In this document: piece after piece, positions 25,378 to 36,100 of the stretch
Layout: each line of letters starts with the position of its first letter
How positions within the stretch are numbered: the first letter of the stretch is position 1
Assembly: GCA_018873225.1 (NCBI GenBank)
Contig: JAEILZ010000007.1
Location: forward strand, 992,001-1,056,000
Length of the DNA: 64,000 nucleotides
Source: [Phialemoniopsis] sp. UDSM-2020
Lineage: Eukaryota > Ascomycota > Sordariomycetes > Thyridiales > Thyridiaceae
Direction: 5' to 3'
Notes under the pieces: model-generated
Databases searched by the model: none
The model's input: only the letters and a program-made list of their open reading frames with translations
Told to the model about the DNA's origin: nothing
Translations under genes and position numbers: made by a program

Positions 25378-25859
25378 GATTTTGTGGATTGCTACTCGAT
25401 AAACGGAAGTTGCTAGGTCCGCGACTGTCACCAGGTTGAAGTGCTTTCTTCATGCTGAATCCTGTGCTGAGACGCGGATTCTGAGATAAAGAGAGAGCTC
25501 GACGGTGACTCTGCTGTGTTAGTGAGATTTAGTGAGTCATCAGACCTGTCTCTCCGTGTACGAATGTGCGAGCCAACTTGCGGAGCCATAAATTTCGGTT
25601 TTTTGGTTCAGCAGTGAACCATGGCATCTGGTCGAGGGTGACAGTCTGTCCACCAAGCGACAAGCACTCAACCATCCCTACTCAATTATGACCCCAAACC
25701 AATCAATGCCAGTTGTTGGTCCAGTCCCATGGACGGGACGACCACTCGTTTATCCGTAACATCCTTGCTTTAGTAGATATCAAATCAGATGCGAGAATGA
25801 GGCTTGTGACAGCCCCACATTTGACAACACAGCATGGTTTCTCAGAGTCAAATTAAGTC
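25378..25859. promoter_or_regulatory. Upstream region of the MFS gene
   Basis: Non-coding. It should contain the MFS promoter and possibly a short 5' exon (an ATG in another frame lies near 25453). Nothing else is seen. Confidence 0.35.
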
Positions 25860-26290
25860 TCCATCGATTTTGTGAACTCGTAAGGCGAAGGCGGTGTCGA
25901 GCAGATACAGCTCTGCGCTGTGGACAAAGATATCGAGATTCGGATATAGACACCACCGGCCGACAGCACAGACGAAGAAGTGAAGAAGGCTAGATCGATT
26001 TTTGATAGTTTCCAGCCTGAGGTTAAAGGTGCTCTGGAAACTGGGGAATTGGAAGAGGTTAACAAGTTTCTGGCAAAGATGAATGTAACAGACCCAGAGA
26101 CTCTTGTGGGTCTTCTAGGGGGTGTAAGTTTCAACTTCAGGTTGTCATTGACTTGAATCTGATGCTAATTCGTATTATCTGTATTCAGTCTGGGTGCTTG
26201 AGTCTCGAAGAGGCCATAGTTGATGCTACAACAGAAGAGGGAAAGAGTCAATTGAAAGAGGCAGAATCTGTCCAGGACGGTCGAGTCTGA
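25860..26290 (+). pseudogene. CDC37: Relic of the C-terminus of Hsp90 co-chaperone Cdc37
   Basis: The plus-strand frame reads GGVEQIQLCAVDKDIEIRI, then TPPADSTDEEVKKARSIFD, FQPEVKGALETGELEEVNKF and ETLVGLLGG. After an apparent intron (26124-26188) it continues CLSLEEAIVDATTEEGKSQL and stops at 26290. This follows the Cdc37 C-terminal domain closely, including SLEE..IDATTEEG. Two in-frame stops (TAA at 25881, TAG at 25947) and the absence of the kinase-binding N-terminal and central domains show it is a fragment, not a working gene. A parent full-length copy should exist elsewhere in the genome. Confidence 0.75.
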
Positions 26291-26732
26291 AAGCTGGGCA
26301 CCAGCTCAAGGCTATGCGATGTCTCTGGTGTCAGACACGGATGTCTCGATCATTGAATCGCGGCACGAGTGACGTTCTGAGTATCTTTGCATTGCTAAGC
26401 CTTGTTGCTTGAGTGGCTAAAGGAGGCGAGGGTGCGTAAAATGGAACGAAATTTTTAAACCGAAGTGAATTTGAAAAAGAATGATCATCTAATGATGGCT
26501 CTTTCCAGTCTATTCCTGAGTCGTTCCATGTGAATGAGTGCTCACAAAAGGGTGAGTTAGGTACTCAGGTAAATGATGAAGTGAATGTGCGCGCCGACCG
26601 TGGAGAAAATTAAGGGGATTTCCACCGCTTGGTTGCCCCACGTTCTTTCTTCTCTTCCACCACCATCACCAACTTCGCGACGAAAGTCAAGCTCCGATCA
26701 AGTCTGGACACCTACAGTCTTCCTTCCACGAA
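26291..26732. promoter_or_regulatory. Upstream region of the kinase-like gene
   Basis: Non-coding. AT-rich to about 26580, then a CT-rich stretch (26640-26670) shortly before the ATG at 26733. Confidence 0.4.
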
Positions 26733-27977
26733 ATGTCAGACGAAGAACGCGCGGTGCCAACGAACAGCAGCACAGAAATGGCGCGCTTACTGAATCCAAA
26801 CGCCATTTTGACAGGACGTCTGTCGTCCTACACCGTCATGAAGGAGTTGTACAAGGGAAACGAGTGGACCGCTGTGTACCTCGCCAGGCAAGTTCTTTTC
26901 GCTGACTTATGGTTCTGATGCGTGGCATCTGCTAACACATCTGATTGATTCCAGGAATCAAAACGACGAGAAATGCATTGTCAAGTGCCTTCGGGGCAGC
27001 TGGCGTCTCAAGAATGAAGCCGATGTTCTCAAGCGCTTCCAGAACAAGACTCCCTTCCTCCGCCCACTGATCGACGAGATCCAGGAGCCGGCAGATCCGC
27101 CGTCCATCGTTCTTCGATACTTGGATAGCGACGTGCTTGCCGAGTCGAACAAGAAGAGGCTGTCGCGTCCCGAGATCAAGCAGGTCGCCAAATCTGTTCT
27201 CGAAGCCCTCTTCGTCCTTCACAAAGATGGTTATGTTCATACAGGTTGGTTACTCTTCCCTCCCACTTGCAGTCTTTTATCTGATCACAATCTTCGTAGA
27301 TGTCAAGCTAGACAACATCTTTGTCAACTATGGCTCAGACGGCCAACGCTTCTCCGAGATTCAGCTTGGCGATTGTGCGACGGTGGTGCCTCAGGATTCT
27401 CAATTTGCAGCAGACGGTAGCGTCATTGGCGCTGGCCTGGCTCGTAGCCCCGAGGCAATGCTCCAGCTGCATTGGGGCACGTCGACCGATATCTGGTCTT
27501 TCGGCAACGCGGTAAGCTCAAAATTCCTTGCCACAACCCTGCTTTCCAGAGTCACTTTGCTGACATTTAGTGCTACAGATTCTCAGCCTTCTCTACGGCG
27601 GCGACTACCACTTGTTCAACCCCCGGATCAACGGAGTGACTGATATCGACGACGATGCCTACGAGCTTACTGTGCTGCAGCGGATGCACATGTTCTTTGG
27701 CCCATTCCCTCAATCCTACGAGGACTTCAACGACGCCACGACCACTCAGATCATCAACTACGTCAACCACCAAGCACCTGTGACAAAGCCGTTCACCAGA
27801 ATCACCACCCGAGAGATCCCGCCTGCAGACAAGGAATTTCTCTTGAAGATCATGAAACTTGACCCGCGCGACAGGCCGACGGCGGAGGAATTACTCGCGG
27901 ATGAGTGGTTCACGGAGGAGTCGGAGGACACACGCGCTCCGCTCCCTAAAGCGGAAGAAGCTGAAGAGGCCAATTAG
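26733..27977 (+). CDS. Atypical serine/threonine protein kinase
   Basis: Four exons (introns 26888-26954, 27245-27299 and 27512-27578) give 351 residues. The first intron uses a GC donor (AG|GCAAGT). The beta-3 lysine lies in KCIVKCLRG. The catalytic loop is HTDVKLDNIFVN, with the catalytic Asp, Lys and Asn kept. The DFG position reads GDCAT instead of DFG. RSPEAML (APE-like) and TDIWSFGN follow. The Gly-rich loop is not obvious (LYKGNEWTAVYLA). The LDPRDRPTAEELLADEWF end is typical of CMGC-like fungal kinases related to SRPKs. Activity is plausible but uncertain. Confidence 0.85.
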
Positions 27978-28501
27978 GCAGTGGGTGCACCATCAATAGA
28001 AAGTAGAACATAGCGTCTATTAGCTTTGTTGAGGTACTCTTTCCTTACCTTAGAGTAACGACTTGCGAAGATTGCAATAGAGGATACTACTAACTAAGAC
28101 TGGCTAATGATCCTGCTGGTACTAACTAATTAGTATGTCAACACCGGTCGAAGATTAAACACATCGCTATGTATGAATTGAGTTCGATGTATCTTGCTGG
28201 AATCTGTTTAGCACTTTTCGGAGGATCCTGCGAATCACACAGCAATAATTAATCATCAGCAACGATTTGAGGGTGAAAATAGCAAAGATGGTCTATGGTG
28301 AGCCTGCAGTCTAATGCTACAGCCAAATGACTCCCCCAAGCGCCAAGAACTCCCAACGCCACACGCGATGAACTCCTAAACTGACTAGTTGACACTGTCC
28401 CTCCTGCCTTTCCCAGATAAAGTCACACCGACTGAATACCGAAGAGCATAGCTCCATGACGATAGATATCCGTTAATCCATCAGTACGCCGTGAAAGTTG
28501 T
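27978..28501. other. Convergent 3' intergenic region
   Basis: AT-rich sequence between the kinase stop and the stop of the small gene on the other strand. No gene is seen. Confidence 0.5.
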
Positions 28502-28893
28502 CTAAGTCTTGACAATACCAAATTCCTCGGTAGGAAGATGTTCAGTCTTGATATATTTTCCGTTCTTGTCTCGAAAGACAACGGTGAAATGGGTGCGGGT
28601 GTCGCCCGGGCTAGGATGAGGGGTATCACTGCTGGAAACTTAGCTCGTGACCTAGGGAGAGATCTTGATTATGATGTATATACATACCGTCCAACAACCT
28701 CGGCAGTGTCGATGGTGAGAAGGGCCTCGTTTGCGAGGATAGCCTTCTCTAGTGGCTCTTTCATGGCCTCAACCGCGCTCACGAGACGCTTGTAGTGGGT
28801 AGTCTCGGTCACACCGGAGACCACGAGGCTCTTTCCAGTCGTAGTCATGATCGTGCTAAGCATCTTCGTGGCCACAATCTTGGCGGGAGCCAT
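28502..28893 (-). CDS. Hypothetical small protein, two exons, 110 residues
   Basis: The ATG at 28893 opens an exon reading MAPAKIVATKMLSTIMTTTG and later KRLVSAVEAMKEPLEKAILA. A GTATGT donor at 28687 and a CAG acceptor (intron 28629-28687) join in phase to RDTPHPSPGDTRTHFTVVF and DKNGKYIKTEHLPTEE, ending IVKT. The phase match, splice sites and amphipathic composition support a real gene. There is no membrane span and no known motif. An upstream in-frame Met 14 codons earlier is possible. I do not recognise the family. Confidence 0.6.
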
Positions 28894-29877
28894 TGTAATG
28901 ATGAGGATAGCTGAAGTCGCAGAAGCAGGCAAGTATCGAGGCGAAGGTAGGGTAGTTGAGGCTCGTTGCTGTGTCTATTTCGAGATTCGTTTCCGAAGAG
29001 CAACGCAACGCAAACGAAGAGCAAACGCAACGCAAAGAAAGTCAATAGACGACTTGAAAGCAGAGCAAAGCACAGCTCGGCTGGAAAATTCTGTATCGGA
29101 TCACACATCTTCGGTTGTTGGAACCTGGAGGAGATCTTTTATTTGCAAACGGAGTCTGGAATCAATAGTGATTCAAAGGTAGATGGAAGAGCCACCATGA
29201 CATGAATGAAGGATGATCGCAAAGGTGAATCGAGGATTAGGTGAATGAGATAGGTATTGTTTTCAGCGTGTTGCGTTGACAGTATTGACTACATTCTCTC
29301 AATGTTGGACACTGATGTCAAGGTGATTCACAACTTTTCAGCAAGAACAAAGTGAGGTAGAAGTCACAGAAATTTTACTGGGCGGAATCATTTGTCATTT
29401 ATGCAGCAGTCGGAGTTCATGAAGCTACCTAGTCGTACAATTGAGCAGCCGTGTACATTGACCCCTGGCACGATGTTATTTTGCTGGTCCCCAAAACGAA
29501 ACACTCAACAGACTGCTCTTTGTGTAATGTGTTTGAAAAATGGGGGAAGGTGTCCTGCTCGAAGAGGATAAGAGACGGTTTTGGCTCGACTAAAGGCAGT
29601 CACTGATATATGATATGAACACTTGAGAAATTATGTATTTGAACGGTCTATTGCAAGAGCCACTTGAATCACCTTTGAGGCTACGACAAGGGCTCAGGAG
29701 ACTCAACACTAGGCTATCTATGCGACATCGTCGCCTACGACCTAAAGTTTACATGAGATGGTGTTTTGTATATTAATGTTTACAGATCTGACTAGTTTCA
29801 TTGCTGCATCAAATATTCCAAGTGATTGAGGTTCCGCGTCCTCCCCCTCAACCCCTCCGCATATAACCTCCGTCTCC
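28894..29877. other. Intergenic region with short GCAACGCAA repeats
   Basis: Non-coding. The leader of the small gene has iterated CAACGCAA/AAACGAAG words at about 29001-29035. The rest is AT-rich and without a supported ORF. Confidence 0.4.
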
Positions 29878-31062
29878 TTACACTCCATCATCAAACCGAT
29901 AGTAGTTAGACCATCGCTGTATGATTTTAGTAAAGACACAAGTCCACTATACCACCCACTAGATAACTCACCGTATCCCAAGGCCGCGCAGAGTTGACAA
30001 ACCGCAAGTCTGTTCCCAACCGGATTCTACCCTCTCGGTCGTGGTTGATTGTCGAGGCGTGGATCTTGCAACCTGATTAGCCTGAACCTGAGCAGCTCTC
30101 TGAAGATCTCTTGAGTTGTTGGCCTACCATGTGAGGAGTGTGAAGTACGACATCACCAGCATCATATGCGCTCACCAGCCAACGCCTGCGATGCGTCCGC
30201 GCAAAATCCGCAGGTCCCTCACAAAGGAACCCGGAGGCCAGCATATTATTGTTGAACGCGCTCTTGGTCTCTTCCTCCGCCATGCCCGCGGCCCGGGCCT
30301 TGCGGGAGAAGTCTTCTTCGATCTCTGCTCCGAGTTGCTCGCCTGGGGCAGCAGATTAACGAAGTACTCACATTACTATGTCACTCAAGCCATACCGTTC
30401 TCCAAATATATCAAACCACCGCCGTCTAGGCGTATGTCTCCGATCGGGACCCACGCCGTCACAGAGGTAGGCTCCCCGTATCGCATGAAGGTCTGGTCAT
30501 AGTGCACTCCAATAGCCTTGTTTCCAGGCGTGTTATTCCTCAACAGGGACCTCTTGACCGGTAGTGTGTCATCACCCCATCCGGTAAACTTGGCCACAAA
30601 GGTTTTGAGGGCAGGATGATTGGCAAAGCCTCTTTCTCCCCCATTCTCGTCGCCTATGTACCACGGCTCAGTATGAGCCTTGAGAGCGAGGTCCGTGAAA
30701 ACAGCTGCCCTGTCCGTCTCGCCCGGGCGTGCGTTCTTGACACTCCCGGCTCCGATGCCGGGGTAGTCAGCGGCGTCAGCGTCGGTGTTGAACAGGCCAT
30801 CTACGGGGGCGCTGCCGGGTTTGAGCACACCGCTCGGAGAAAGGCTCCGGAAGTAGGCTTCACGTGCAGCCTGCACATCCTCTCGAGGCAAGAGTCCCTT
30901 CAGGAAGAGATACCCGTCACGTTTGTACCGGTCGCGCAACACCTCGACCGGCTCAGATGGCGAGGAACGATGGAGAAAGGCGACTTCGGGCGCCCGGAGC
31001 GGGCCGTCATTGACCTCAAGAGTGAGTCCTGCGATGGTCGTCGAATCTTCTGCGTGGGGCAT
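29878..31062 (-). CDS. Phytanoyl-CoA dioxygenase (PhyH) family Fe(II)/2-oxoglutarate enzyme
   Basis: Four exons (introns 30343-30395, 30065-30127 and 29917-29971) give 337 residues. YKRDGYLFLKGLL near residue 45 is the usual N-terminal element. The iron-binding H-x-D is in HYDQTFMRYG. After the second intron the third ligand lies in HTPHMIHAST, followed by the oxoglutarate-binding Arg in INHDREGRIRLGTDLRF, ending SARPWDT-RWSNYYRFDDGV. Only the spliced form contains the last two, so the gene would look truncated if read as one ORF. Substrates of fungal members range from fatty acyl-CoA to secondary metabolites. The substrate here is unknown. It is tail-to-head with the tannase gene. Confidence 0.88.
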
Positions 31063-31374
31063 CTTGGTCGTTTCGCTTGTAGTGTGTGCTTTGATGTATT
31101 CGTGTCGAACTTTGATGTTGGCAAGGGTAATGACGACGTTGAGCCGGCACTTGAACGGCAGTACGCATCGAGGGAGGGAGGGAGGGAGGGGCTCGCGGAC
31201 ATGTAGCGAGGCATGTGGAGTTTAGAGTGGAGAATCGGACATCTAGTAGCCGGGCCGGACCGCTACACACCGGGTTGCAGGTCTGATAAGACTGGCGACA
31301 AAAAAGTCGACGGGCGGGTGGTGAAAACAATGCCTTCTATATGAACATATTTACAAAGATGGTAAATACACGAT
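31063..31374. promoter_or_regulatory. Upstream region of the PhyH gene with a G-rich tract
   Basis: 312 bp between two minus-strand genes. It contains the (GGGA)n tract listed separately, about 110 bp upstream of the PhyH ATG. The rest is the tannase 3' end. Confidence 0.4.
31172..31190. repeat. (GGGA)n tract, potential G-quadruplex
   Basis: The plus strand reads five consecutive GGG triplets separated by single A. Four or more GGG runs with 1-nt loops is a classic quadruplex-forming pattern. It lies in the PhyH promoter or 5' leader. Confidence 0.6.
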
Positions 31375-33304
31375 CTAATATACAACCATTTTGAACGCAT
31401 CCAGATCATACAACCAGCTATCAATAGAAGCCTGGTCATACTCGCAGCTGAATGTCGAGATATCCGACCAGTAGGGGCGCAGAGGCCACGCGCACAGCTC
31501 CTGCGTCTCGCCCGCAAAGTCCCCAGAGGACACCGTCGCGTTGAGACGGCTCGGTGCGTTTCCGTTCTCCACCCAGTCAATCATGATGTCCATGTTGCTT
31601 GAGGGATACGGCCCGGGCTGCAGAGAGTTGGCGCCGCAGTGTCCCGCGCCGGGGACCAGGTAGAACTGATACCAGTCGGCCAGCGCCGCGGTGCTCTCGT
31701 TGAACGTCGAGTTGGCGTACATCGCGGCGCGGACAGACTCGTGGTACCGCACCGACGATGCCGGCGGGATACTCGAGTCCGACTCGCCGTGGTAATGAAG
31801 CAGCTTGCCGCCGGCGGCCTGGAACGGCGTCAGGTCGGGCACGGTGGTCTGCAGGCTGTCGAGGTAGCGGATCATGCCCTGGTTCATCCACTCGTAGAGT
31901 GTGTCATACGTAACATTGTCGAGGGACGACAGGTTGTCCTCGTCGACGAGCTGCAGGTATTTCGTGATGAACAGGCCCCCCGTCGACGGGATGCTGAGCT
32001 CCCACTTGCCGGAGTCTGAGTTGTATGTCGTCTTGGCGTCGTCGAAGGACGAGGCGATCTGCCACGGGAGATAGGCGCGCTTGCCGTCGGTCGTGTGCAG
32101 GCCGTCGTAGAGCTTCTCGGCGAGCGCGACGGCTTCGGCGGAGACGGTGCCGTTCTGTGCCGGCGTGGAGCTCGCGGTGGACCCGGTGGTTTGTTGGCGC
32201 CGGCGGAGTCTGGAGCTGTAGCCGAATCCGAGCGAAGAGCTGGTCTGGGCGGCGCAGCTATAGGGCTCTCCGATGAGGGACGTCAGGTTGAAGTTCAGCT
32301 TGCACAGGTCAGTGCGGGACACGACACCGTCAGTTCGGCCATCGAGGCTGTCGCAAGCGGCGATGGTGGCGTTGGCGATCTTCTCCACTTCGCAGGGTGG
32401 CGGGTAATAGTCGAGGGTATGTTCGGTTACGACAGAGGTAAGATGGTTCTGCATTCATTGTGAGCTTGTCGACTTTGATAAGAGGGGGAGGGGAGGGACT
32501 TGTGTTAGCGCAACGTACAACTTGCTGTTGGGAGAAGCGGAAGGCCGGGGCTCCCACAATGACACCATCGTACACCTCGCCGTACCGCTGCACCTGGCTC
32601 ATGGCCTCGCGGCCACCGTCGGAGCAGCCCTCAAAGTAGGTGAACAGCTTATCGCCTTCTGACATCTGGTAAAATGACCTGGATAGGGCTTTGCCAACCA
32701 AAGCCGTCTCGCCGAGAGCCTGGTACGCAAACATGTAGGTCGCGTCCCAGTCCGTCGTGCCGTTGCCATATTTCAGGACTATCGCATCATAGCTATTGCT
32801 GAAGCCATCGTAGCCGGCGTCGGTGCTCCCAGAAACAGCGCCGTACTCGAGACCGCCTGTGGGTGTCGTGCTGATCGTGTAGCCACCGCCTCCGCCGATA
32901 TAGAAGCGGTTCTTGAACGATGATGGTTCGGGGAGCGTGTACCAGACAAGTACGGAGTCGCCACGTGTGCCGTGGGTGTAAGAGATGGTCACGTTGCAAT
33001 AATTATAGACAGTGGAGGAAGATTCGGTCGAGTTGTCTCTCTTGGACAGGGTAGAGTTGCTGGTACCGCCAGGCGCGCCGCCACCACCACCGCCTCCCAT
33101 CCCACCTCCGCCTACAGTGGCATTGTAGACAGCTTTGGCCGTAACGGTCGATGGAAGCAGATTAATCCCGGACAAAGTGCCATTTGCTGGAAGAGAAGCC
33201 TGTACATTCTCGACGGTGCACACATCAGCTAGAGATGTTGCCGAGGTCTGGGCTATGGCCGACAGGCCAGCAGCAGCGAAGAGTTGACGGTTCGCGACTC
33301 GCAT
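31375..33304 (-). CDS. Secreted tannase / feruloyl esterase family protein
   Basis: Two exons (intron 32449-32518) give 619 residues. A signal peptide of about 24 residues is followed by CTVENVQASLPANGT, the standard mature N-terminus of this family. The nucleophile Ser is in FEGCSDGGREA (GCSDGG). The catalytic Asp and His are expected at GESDSSIPP and GAGHCG, and the paired cysteines next to them (C in GCSDGG and GHC) match the CS-D-HC motif. An unusual Gly-rich insert (GGGGMGGGGGGGAPGG) and the KR of STLSKRDN lie near residues 66-90, perhaps a flexible loop or a Kex2-type site. A RLRRR run near the middle may be a second processing site. It hydrolyses gallate or hydroxycinnamate esters in plant material. 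Confidence 0.92.
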
Positions 33305-34265
33305 TGTTGGGTTTTCGAGTGCTATGGGCGGCGATTGATCAATGTGTGGCGATGGGTGATGGAGAAACCATCATTAACAGGCAGCTGGAGAGATCGCCAA
33401 TTTTATCAGATGGACTTTGATCCTACCTCACGGGCAATAGGATAGACGACGTCCGAGTGGCGGAGAGGTTGAGCCGCGTAAGAGGAGACGTCAATCCGCA
33501 GTCGGATGCTTGAACGAGGCCTCGAGCGCGCTCCATTGGCCATTTCCTCGGGGGCATCTGTCATTCATGCTTGACTAGCCTGTGTAGATGTATCGGATAA
33601 ATCCGCCTTAAGGCCCTCTGGCAAAAGAGAACTCATTTGAGCGACAGATGGACGTTATCCTTCAATAAAGCCTCTTTGTATTGACAAGATGCAGTACGCG
33701 TGGCAGCCCCTGCACGAGTCGGCGGCATCAGTACCCCTTCAGGGCTGGCCAGGCGGCGCTAACTAAGGAAATTAGCCACTGGAGAAGTGCCGGGCGTGTA
33801 GGTCGTTTGCACTAAATATTAAAGTGCCGCGCGTTCGTGGTGGCACCTCAAGATTTAGTACAAAATCTCAGCATCCAAAGTGCTGCGCCATCAGCTTCGA
33901 TGTAGACGATTTAGCAGTCGACGTCGAGATCTTGATCTGATATGATCATGGTGCAAGGTATCCGAGGAAACAAGCTTTTGTAGCACGACGTACCACACGG
34001 GACCCGCATGAACCCACATCTTCTCTCGAGACTACCAGGACAGAAATAGCATCTAGCTTGGTGAAATGGTTTCTCTCACTGTGAGAATTATAGAATTTTT
34101 ACTCAAAATTTTGAGACTTGAAACATCTACCATCTGTGATCCTGTACATACATGTATGCATCACTGTTCGCACCACCGTGATCCAGCACTTGACTGGGTT
34201 CTCTTCCCGACCGAATAGATCATCAGTGTTTGAGTAAAGAATGACAGCGAATTTGGAACGGGTGC
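33305..34265. promoter_or_regulatory. Upstream region of the tannase gene
   Basis: About 960 bp, no supported gene. It presumably contains the tannase promoter. A sequence at about 33450-33475 resembles the 5' half of a tRNA but no T arm follows. Confidence 0.4.
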
Positions 34266-35297
34266 TTAGTTCTGCGAGTAAAGCGCTTGTGCTTTTCTAT
34301 TCTCCTCGATCAGGGGCCTCAACTTCCCCACACCGGGCGCGTCTGGAAGATAGCTATACCAGTCCTGTCCAGGCTCGACTTCGACCCCGGTCCCCACGGC
34401 TTTCACATTGACCGAGTGTGCGGTCGTCCAAAACTGGGCTCTATCGTCCCAGCATCGTCGAGGGAATCGGAGTTCCAAGTCTTTGAGCTTTGAGTCGGGA
34501 GACAGGAGGCGAGTCTCCTTGAAGAAATGCTCGGCCAATTGCGCGCACGGCTGTGCATTGGGCGGCGGGAACGAGATGCTCCCCATGACATTCCAAGTGT
34601 GCCGAGCTGCAAACGTAGAGGGTTCGTCGCTCAGATTGACGTTTACAACTAGGGACTCTAGGTGCTCGAACTTGCCCATCGATTCGAGGGCCGAGGGAAG
34701 TTTGTGGTCACCAGCTGCGAGACACGCCTCGGCCTCCTCAAGGCCGACGTCAAGTTCCAAGCTTCGAAGGCGCGTGAAGCCATGCCACTGGCTTGCTAGC
34801 ATCGTAGCATCCCACACGTTGCTCCTGTGAAAATGCGGCGGTGAATGGATAGCCAGGCGTTCGAGAGAGTTGGCGTGATGATGGGCCGCGCTCCAGAGAG
34901 CAGAAGCGTCGGCCTCGTAGTTCAGCACCGTCAACTTGTTGAGCGCCTTGATAGAAGAAATGAAACTTGTGACATTTTTGATATCGCCGGCTCCGATGGG
35001 ACACATGTAGTGGACCATGTCCTCGCTGAATGAGAGGCGGAGTTCTTTGATCTGGCTGACTTGGTCGGGCACGTCGGCTTGGAGCTTTTTCATCAAAGCG
35101 CCAGGGCAGGTCACCCCAAAATCAACATTCCCAGAACTAATGTCCATGATTGTGCTTTTGTGAGGAAAGTAGTCTCGTGGCGGTAGGAGAGAGTAACGTC
35201 TTGGGTTGCAAATTACACCGCGAACAACACGACTACCACTTTGCCAATGCGTCGGCTTCAGGAAATGATTGAAAGAAAACATGATTTTCGTTATCAC
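34266..35297 (-). CDS. LRR-like hypothetical protein (F-box-type tail without an F-box)
   Basis: An uninterrupted 343-residue frame. A second Met (MDISSGNVDFG, at 35147) may be the real start because the first 50 residues are basic and lack homology signals. Repeating units such as IKELRLSF, LNKLTVLNYEA, LRSLELDVG, LESLVVNVN and LKDLELRFP are leucine-rich repeats of the kind that follow F-boxes in fungal proteins. No F-box motif is seen, so this may be a truncated copy or a stand-alone LRR protein. The ligand and function are unknown. Confidence 0.6.
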   Translation of the reverse strand: MITKIMFSFNHFLKPTHWQSGSRVVRGVICNPRRYSLLPPRDYFPHKSTIMDISSGNVDFGVTCPGALMKKLQADVPDQVSQIKELRLSFSEDMVHYMCPIGAGDIKNVTSFISSIKALNKLTVLNYEADASALWSAAHHHANSLERLAIHSPPHFHRSNVWDATMLASQWHGFTRLRSLELDVGLEEAEACLAAGDHKLPSALESMGKFEHLESLVVNVNLSDEPSTFAARHTWNVMGSISFPPPNAQPCAQLAEHFFKETRLLSPDSKLKDLELRFPRRCWDDRAQFWTTAHSVNVKAVGTGVEVEPGQDWYSYLPDAPGVGKLRPLIEENRKAQALYSQN

Positions 35298-36100
35298 GAG
35301 ACTTTGGATTCAATAGCAGCGAATGTCAGAAAGTCATATAGTAGACCAAGCGGCCTCCGAGTTGCACCCATCAACAGCTCGGAAAGCCTCGCCCGGTGCG
35401 CCTAGCCAACGCTTTCAGGCGGCAGCCAGCACAGCCACTAGCGCCTAAGCCCAATCGAGGGTGGGACCGTGGACCCATGCAAATGGATCTCAAGATGCAG
35501 TACGGCAACTCCATTTTCAATGCTGCATGTTTTATTTGTAGTTTACACCCATATGCCAAACATGCCATCTTGTTGTAGGTGTACCTGAGGGCGCGGGATG
35601 CACGGCTCGAGGTTGCCTATCGGCCACGCGGGGTTTTTCGCGTGGAGGCCAACCGCCGAGATCTCGTCTCGGACTACAAGCGCTTGAATGTGGGTCTACC
35701 CCAGGTTCGGTGCCCGCCTCACGGCTGCCAGACTGATTTGGTTCTTTGACCTTCGTTGACATTGTTGACCGAGCACTTCAGCTCCGCCGAGTTCGTCCGC
35801 CGAGCCGGACTTCTTTCCAAGGATGTGCGAAAGGGACCTCAAGGTCCATCGACTGTTCTTGTGATCTGACACGAAAAGCGCCCTTCTCAATCACTGACAT
35901 GACCGCGACACGCGGTCACGAGCACTCGATTTCTAAGCATCATGCCACATTATAAATGCAAGAGAGGACCTTCTCCTCCTTTTGCAAGGGACTTTCATTG
36001 TGCGTACATATTACATTCATATCTTGATGTATAGCTGGATGTGGACGGGGCTTTTGCAACTGGCCACATAAGACTACACACAGGATTCACAAAAGCCAAC
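35298..36100. promoter_or_regulatory. Divergent intergenic region
   Basis: Between the LRR-like gene and the NmrA-like gene. It has GC-rich hairpin-forming stretches, e.g. GCCACGCGGGGTTTTTCGCG near 35621-35640, and a perfect inverted pair ACCGCG-ACA-CGCGGT near 35903-35917 about 190 bp before the NmrA start. The latter could be a Zn2Cys6-type binding site. No gene is seen. Confidence 0.4.

Noticed and set aside
32025..32276. Arg-rich plus-strand frame inside the tannase gene
   Set aside because: An antisense shadow of a GC-rich coding exon.
33440..33520. tRNA-like 5' half (GTCCGAGTGGCGGAGAGGTT) upstream of the tannase gene
   Set aside because: The D-arm-like pairing is not followed by an anticodon stem or a TTCGA T loop at the right spacing.
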